A DNA stretch of 9,722 bases from positions 1-9,722 of the forward strand of contig DHLT01000254.1 of the NCBI GenBank assembly GCA_002405405.1, read 5' to 3'. Under the pieces are notes generated by a model that worked only from the letters and a program-made list of their open reading frames with translations, made no database searches and was not told the origin of the DNA. Both the position numbers and the translations under genes were made by a program. Of this stretch, positions 7,248-9,722 are shown piece after piece. The stretch comes from Ignavibacteria bacterium UBA4661. GTDB lineage: Bacteria > Bacteroidota > Ignavibacteria > Kapaibacteriales > UBA4661. Position 1 is the stretch's first letter. Each line of letters begins with the position of its first letter.

Positions 7248-7769
7248 ATGCGTTCACCTGCGGGCAAAGAAACACAAAAAGATCGCATGGGTTTTTGGGA
7301 GCGAATTTATTTGCCGGAGATTGCCAAAGGTATGGCGACAACCTTTAAGCAAATGTTTGAACCGGCTGTTACGCGTGAATATCCCGAGGAGCGTTTTGCA
7401 CCGACCGGTTCATATCGCGGTCGCCCTGTACTAGTTCTAGAAGAAGATGGTGAGCGGTGTGTAGCATGTGGCTTGTGTTCGCGTGTGTGTCCTGCGCTGG
7501 CAATCCAAGTACAAGCAGGCGAAACACTGGAGCGAGATAAAGAGCGGTATCCCGAAAAATTTGAGATCAATATGCTGCGGTGTATCTTTTGTGGTTTCTG
7601 CGAAGAGGTGTGTCCGGAAGAAGCGATTGTTATGAGCAAAGACTATGAAATGGTTTTCCAAAATCGCGAAGAAGCTATTCTGGGCAAAGAGAAGCTTTTG
7701 ACACCGGTTGCTCAGTTGCAAGATAGATTAGAGTATCTGCGTACACACCAATACTACGAACCGAAGTAA
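7248..7769 (+). CDS. nuoI: NADH-quinone oxidoreductase subunit I
   Basis: Ferredoxin-like complex I subunit carrying clusters N6a and N6b, which pass electrons from NuoG to the terminal cluster N2. The 173-residue protein has an N-terminal amphipathic segment (about 14-37) and two [4Fe-4S] motifs of the form CxxCxxCxxxCP: C71, C74, C77, C81 and C112, C115, C118, C122. The C-terminal region after 130 is family-typical ([20 protein letters not shown]). It lies 94 bp after the SDR gene, the largest gap in the cluster. A TATTAT sequence at 7204-7209 could be a -10 box, but no good -35 accompanies it. A strong terminator follows 33 bp after the stop, so nuoI is the last gene of this transcription unit and nuoJ-N must be elsewhere. 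Confidence 0.96.
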   Translation: MRSPAGKETQKDRMGFWERIYLPEIAKGMATTFKQMFEPAVTREYPEERFAPTGSYRGRPVLVLEEDGERCVACGLCSRVCPALAIQVQAGETLERDKERYPEKFEINMLRCIFCGFCEEVCPEEAIVMSKDYEMVFQNREEAILGKEKLLTPVAQLQDRLEYLRTHQYYEPK

Positions 7770-7802
7770 TGTTTAGTGTTTCGGTGATGAATAGTTAAAT
7801 AT

Positions 7803-7837
7803 ACAAACCCCGCTTGATGCAATCAGGCGGGGTTTGT
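7803..7837. terminator. Bidirectional intrinsic terminator between convergent genes
   Basis: An 11-bp perfect stem, ACAAACCCCGC (7803-7813) with GCGGGGTTTGT (7827-7837), continues inward through one G-U pair and four more pairs to a 3-nt GCA loop at 7819-7821, making 16 bp in all. The plus side has a modest T-rich tail around 7850-7859. The minus side reads TATATTTAA just after the stem. It lies between nuoI (plus) and the lipoprotein pair (minus) and can serve both. Confidence 0.9.
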
Positions 7838-7878
7838 GCTTTGATGAAGTCTTATTTTCTCCTTGCAGAATTCTGTTA

Positions 7879-8490
7879 TCAAAACTTCTGCTTTTGGATA
7901 AAAATTCCTTTGTCCACTTTCGCAAAAAAATCTTGGTAAAACTTCGTGTCGGTGATTGCATAGACATCCAGTGGATTGCCACGCTGATCAAGATACTTCG
8001 CTTGAAAACTCGCACGCACACGCGACTGTGTTCCGTAATCAGAAACATTGATTGTTGCTTCGATCATCTTGAATGTTTTCGTTCGTTCTTCAAGACCATC
8101 CCGATTACGTCTGCGCTCATTGTCAAAAGATGCAAAAAGCTCTTCCCAAAAAGAGGCATCGCGTTGTGTGCGGATATCGCCACTGCCACCTGCTAAGTCA
8201 ATGTCTTTTTGTGCCGAAATCAATCCCAGGTCAACGACAGCATTTTTAACGACAAAGCCATCATCCTGCAAAGTATTTAATACTGCTTTCATAATGAGTT
8301 TGACATCATTCGTATCATACTCGCGGGTTTGATATTGGCGCGTTTGTAATTGTGTCTGCGGCTGGCGATTAGCCAAGGGCACATCGCCTCGTGAAATAAA
8401 GGTACATCCTGTCAGTATGCTCATGCTCAAGCAGAGCACGACAACAAGAGCATAGCGGATAGAATGATAGGGGTGCATCGATGAGTGCAT
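7879..8490 (-). CDS. Lipoprotein of unnamed family, second gene of a lipoprotein pair
   Basis: Predicted lipid-anchored envelope protein of 203 residues; I do not recognise a named family. The signal peptide has a basic start, a hydrophobic stretch at 13-26 and lipobox LTGC with C29 as the modified residue. A glutamine/threonine-rich linker follows (about 43-56). Then comes a compact domain beginning REYDTNDVKLIMKAVLNTLQ (56-75), followed by DDGFVV and, at 87-95, DLGLISAQK. I have seen similar blocks in short lipoproteins of other Gram-negatives. The frame is open back to 8547, but AAGAGGA (8505-8499) eight nt before the ATG at 8490 points to that start, and this ribosome binding site overlaps the stop codon of the upstream gene. 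The two are therefore almost certainly translated from one mRNA. The C-terminal part (after about 130) is charged and then beta-rich. Confidence 0.85.
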   Translation of the reverse strand: MHSSMHPYHSIRYALVVVLCLSMSILTGCTFISRGDVPLANRQPQTQLQTRQYQTREYDTNDVKLIMKAVLNTLQDDGFVVKNAVVDLGLISAQKDIDLAGGSGDIRTQRDASFWEELFASFDNERRRNRDGLEERTKTFKMIEATINVSDYGTQSRVRASFQAKYLDQRGNPLDVYAITDTKFYQDFFAKVDKGIFIQKQKF

Positions 8491-8503
8491 AGACGCGATC
8501 CTC

Positions 8504-8944
8504 TTAAAATTTTGAAGCATGATACGAGAAATCATCAACGAGATCATTCTTGAATTTGATAACTACCGTCAGTGTACGCTGGGTAATACTTGCCGAACTC
8601 TCACGATTGGAAACACCACCTAAAATCAAAAAAACACCCGATGAGCTTTCAGAGCGGGTAGCTTCAGTGGCAATTTTATCCCATACCCATGTTTCGCGCC
8701 CATCAGCATCTTTAGTAACGATATTGGGTGAACCAAGTGCTTGGATAACATCAGCACCAGCCATGCCTTTCCGAATTTCGCGTTGTACTGTACCTACGGT
8801 TAATTCTCGTTCGCGGGTTGAGCCAAGTCGTTGCTGTTGTTGGGCAACAGGTGTAGCACAATGTGTCAAGGTAAGCAAAGCAAGAGTTGCCAAGCATACA
8901 GTCATGCTCCGGCGTACAAAACGAATGGCAATATTGGATATCAT
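8504..8944 (-). CDS. BamE/SmpA-like lipoprotein, first gene of the pair
   Basis: Predicted small envelope lipoprotein of 146 residues. A signal peptide with RR near 11-12 and a hydrophobic run (15-27) leads to C29; the lipobox reads LTHC, with an unusual histidine at -1. The mature part has KGMAGADVIQALGSPNIVTK (59-78) and then, after a short acidic turn, WVWDK (86-90). This is the G-x-x-x-x-x-V-x-x-x-L-G-x-P ... W-x-W/Y pattern of the SmpA/OmlA (BamE) fold. A serine-rich loop follows, then RTLTVVIKF and the C-terminal FSYHASKF. GGAGG (8956-8952) lies four nt before ATG 8947 and seven before ATG 8944; I prefer 8944 for spacing. It differs from true BamE in its C-terminal half, so a role in beta-barrel assembly should not be assumed. 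Its stop codon lies inside the next gene's ribosome binding site. Confidence 0.85.
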   Translation of the reverse strand: MISNIAIRFVRRSMTVCLATLALLTLTHCATPVAQQQQRLGSTRERELTVGTVQREIRKGMAGADVIQALGSPNIVTKDADGRETWVWDKIATEATRSESSSGVFLILGGVSNRESSASITQRTLTVVIKFKNDLVDDFSYHASKF

Positions 8945-8963
8945 CATATAACCTCCGAAAAAA

Positions 8964-9014
8964 TGTGGAAAACCCTACTTGTTATGTGGAAAACTTTGAA
9001 ATAATTGTGGAAAA
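8964..9014 (-). repeat. Three DnaA-box-like 9-mers at exact 21-bp spacing
   Basis: TTTTCCACA on the minus strand (TGTGGAAAA on plus) occurs at 8964-8972, 8985-8993 and 9006-9014, always followed by C on the plus strand, so the shared core is 10 bp. The two intervals are both exactly 21 bp, two helical turns, placing all copies on one face of the DNA. The 9-mer fits the relaxed DnaA-box consensus TTWTNCACA. It lies directly upstream of the lipoprotein pair's ribosome binding site. Confidence 0.75.
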
Positions 9015-9036
9015 CTTCGATAAAACTTCGATAAAA
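9015..9036. repeat. Perfect 11-bp tandem repeat
   Basis: CTTCGATAAAA occurs twice, head to tail, at 9015-9025 and 9026-9036. It abuts the last DnaA-like box and continues the same AAAAC register; a degenerate third unit (CCTTGAAATTT) follows. Confidence 0.8.
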
Positions 9037-9048
9037 CCTTGAAATTTC

Positions 9049-9054
9049 ATTATA
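9049..9054 (-). promoter_or_regulatory. Candidate -10 box for the lipoprotein pair
   Basis: A perfect TATAAT on the minus strand. A start about 7 nt downstream would give a 5' leader near 96 nt containing every repeat in the array. No good -35 hexamer lies 16-18 bp upstream; TTGAC directly abuts the -10 box and is too close to act as one. Confidence 0.35.
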
Positions 9055-9075
9055 GTCAATATGGCAACGGAAGAT

Positions 9076-9722
9076 TTAAAAACTGACTGTAACACCTGCA
9101 CTCCACAGCATCATGCCGGTTGTTGAACGTAAATAACTTGATTGGGGGGCATTGATCGCATCATTCCAACTTACCAATCGGTAATCAGTTGAAGCACCCG
9201 CCATGTACCGTCCGCGAATATCGAGCATAACGAGCGTGCGTTGTGTGGGCAGTACAAGCGATTCTGCCAATTGAATTTGTATACCGGCACTGACACCATA
9301 ATGTAAAGGAGCCGCAGCGTCATTGTCAGAAGAATTTTGACGTGATGTTGGCGAATCCGTAATGAAACTGATAGTTGACGTCAGGACAGTGAGTCCTGCA
9401 AAACCCTCGAAGTAAGGTTTAATTGACCATCCTGCTGTTGGTGTAAGCACGGGCTGAACACGTGCAAAAACGGAAATGGGTAAAATCAAATTCGTTACTC
9501 GTACGGTGTCAAATGTGCGAAAAGGAAAACTCCCTCGCACCCATGTACGTGTACTTGACCCTGCAAAAAGAAAATCCATATTCATGCCGACAGCGACAGG
9601 AAGAGGTTCAAATGAATACCCGCCATGCAGTTGGAAGCCCCAAAAGGTCGATTTACCGATGCTATCCATCACCTGTCTGAATTCCCCGCTCGGCGCACTA
9701 TTAACGAGTGCGATACCGGCAA
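9076..9722 (-). CDS. Outer-membrane beta-barrel protein, N-terminus beyond window edge
   Basis: C-terminal 214 residues of a predicted outer-membrane beta-barrel protein. The frame is open from base 9720, so the start and signal peptide lie outside the window. The GTG at 9672 and ATG at 9669 lie inside a typical barrel start (GIALVNSAPSGEFRQVMDSI) and are not convincing starts. Alternating hydrophobic strands separated by Gly/Asp/Ser/Pro turns run throughout, for example GFQLHGGYSFEPLPVAVGM, LHYGVSAGIQIQL and LVMLDIRGRYMAG. The protein ends MLWSAGVTVSF, with a C-terminal phenylalanine as in barrels recognised by the BAM complex. It resembles the small outer membrane beta-barrel proteins common in Bacteroidota/Chlorobiota relatives; its cargo or role is unknown. 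No hairpin terminator is visible between its stop and the repeat array, so read-through into the lipoprotein pair is possible. Confidence 0.8.
   Translation of the reverse strand, partial: AGIALVNSAPSGEFRQVMDSIGKSTFWGFQLHGGYSFEPLPVAVGMNMDFLFAGSSTRTWVRGSFPFRTFDTVRVTNLILPISVFARVQPVLTPTAGWSIKPYFEGFAGLTVLTSTISFITDSPTSRQNSSDNDAAAPLHYGVSAGIQIQLAESLVLPTQRTLVMLDIRGRYMAGASTDYRLVSWNDAINAPQSSYLRSTTGMMLWSAGVTVSF

Noticed and set aside
7866..7875. 10-bp palindrome CAGAATTCTG after the second lipoprotein gene
   Set aside because: Too short to be a terminator and placed next to a much stronger one; likely chance.
8958..9060. Chromosomal replication origin (oriC)
   Set aside because: Three DnaA-like boxes and AT-rich DNA are suggestive, but the gap is about 100 bp, there is no dnaA, dnaN or other origin-linked gene nearby, and the sites sit in an operon leader. 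Kept as a finding, not called as an origin.

Overview
The window is an ordinary stretch of a bacterial chromosome. The complex I proteins, the beta-barrel with an aromatic C-terminus and the two lipoprotein precursors point to a Gram-negative. By recalled resemblance of NuoG/NuoI and the barrel, I tentatively place it in the Bacteroidota / Chlorobiota / Ignavibacteriota-Kapabacteria assemblage; this rests on protein style only, since there is no rRNA gene. Ribosome binding sites are mixed: nuoI and both lipoprotein genes have clear purine-rich sites, while lepA, the kinase, nuoG and nuoH have none that I can see.

Layout. (1) Positions 1-720, minus strand: the first 240 codons of lepA (elongation factor 4), running off the left edge. 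(2) Positions 721-1242: a divergent intergenic region, rich in short perfect inverted repeats, between lepA and a sensor kinase gene. (3) Positions 1243-3204, plus strand: an orphan membrane-bound PAS-PAS histidine kinase whose second PAS domain resembles that of the redox sensor Aer. (4) Positions 3390-7769, plus strand: nuoG, nuoH, a short-chain dehydrogenase/reductase gene and nuoI, closed by a strong 16-bp hairpin shared with the convergent genes on the other side. NuoG retains all cysteines for clusters N1b, N5, N4 and the optional N7; NuoI carries N6a and N6b. The other complex I genes are not here, so the set is split. (5) Positions 7879-8944, minus strand: two overlapping-signal lipoprotein genes, the promoter-proximal one BamE/SmpA-like, the distal one of no family I can name. 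(6) Positions 8958-9060: a repeat-rich leader/promoter region for that pair, with three copies of the DnaA-box-like 9-mer TTTTCCACA spaced exactly 21 bp apart, two 11-bp tandem repeats and A-tracts in phase with the DNA helix. (7) Positions 9076-9722, minus strand: the C-terminal part of an outer-membrane beta-barrel protein running off the right edge.

How it fits together. NuoG and NuoI are peripheral-arm electron-transfer subunits and NuoH is the membrane subunit at the quinone site; the embedded SDR keeps a full catalytic triad and is more likely an NAD(P)(H) enzyme co-transcribed with them than a structural subunit. The kinase next door could monitor redox or energy state, but that is inference. 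The right-hand third is cell-envelope genes. I saw no mobile elements, CRISPR arrays, tRNA or rRNA genes. The most unexplained signal is the phased repeat array at 8958-9044; next come the hairpin series upstream of the kinase and the lipoprotein pair.
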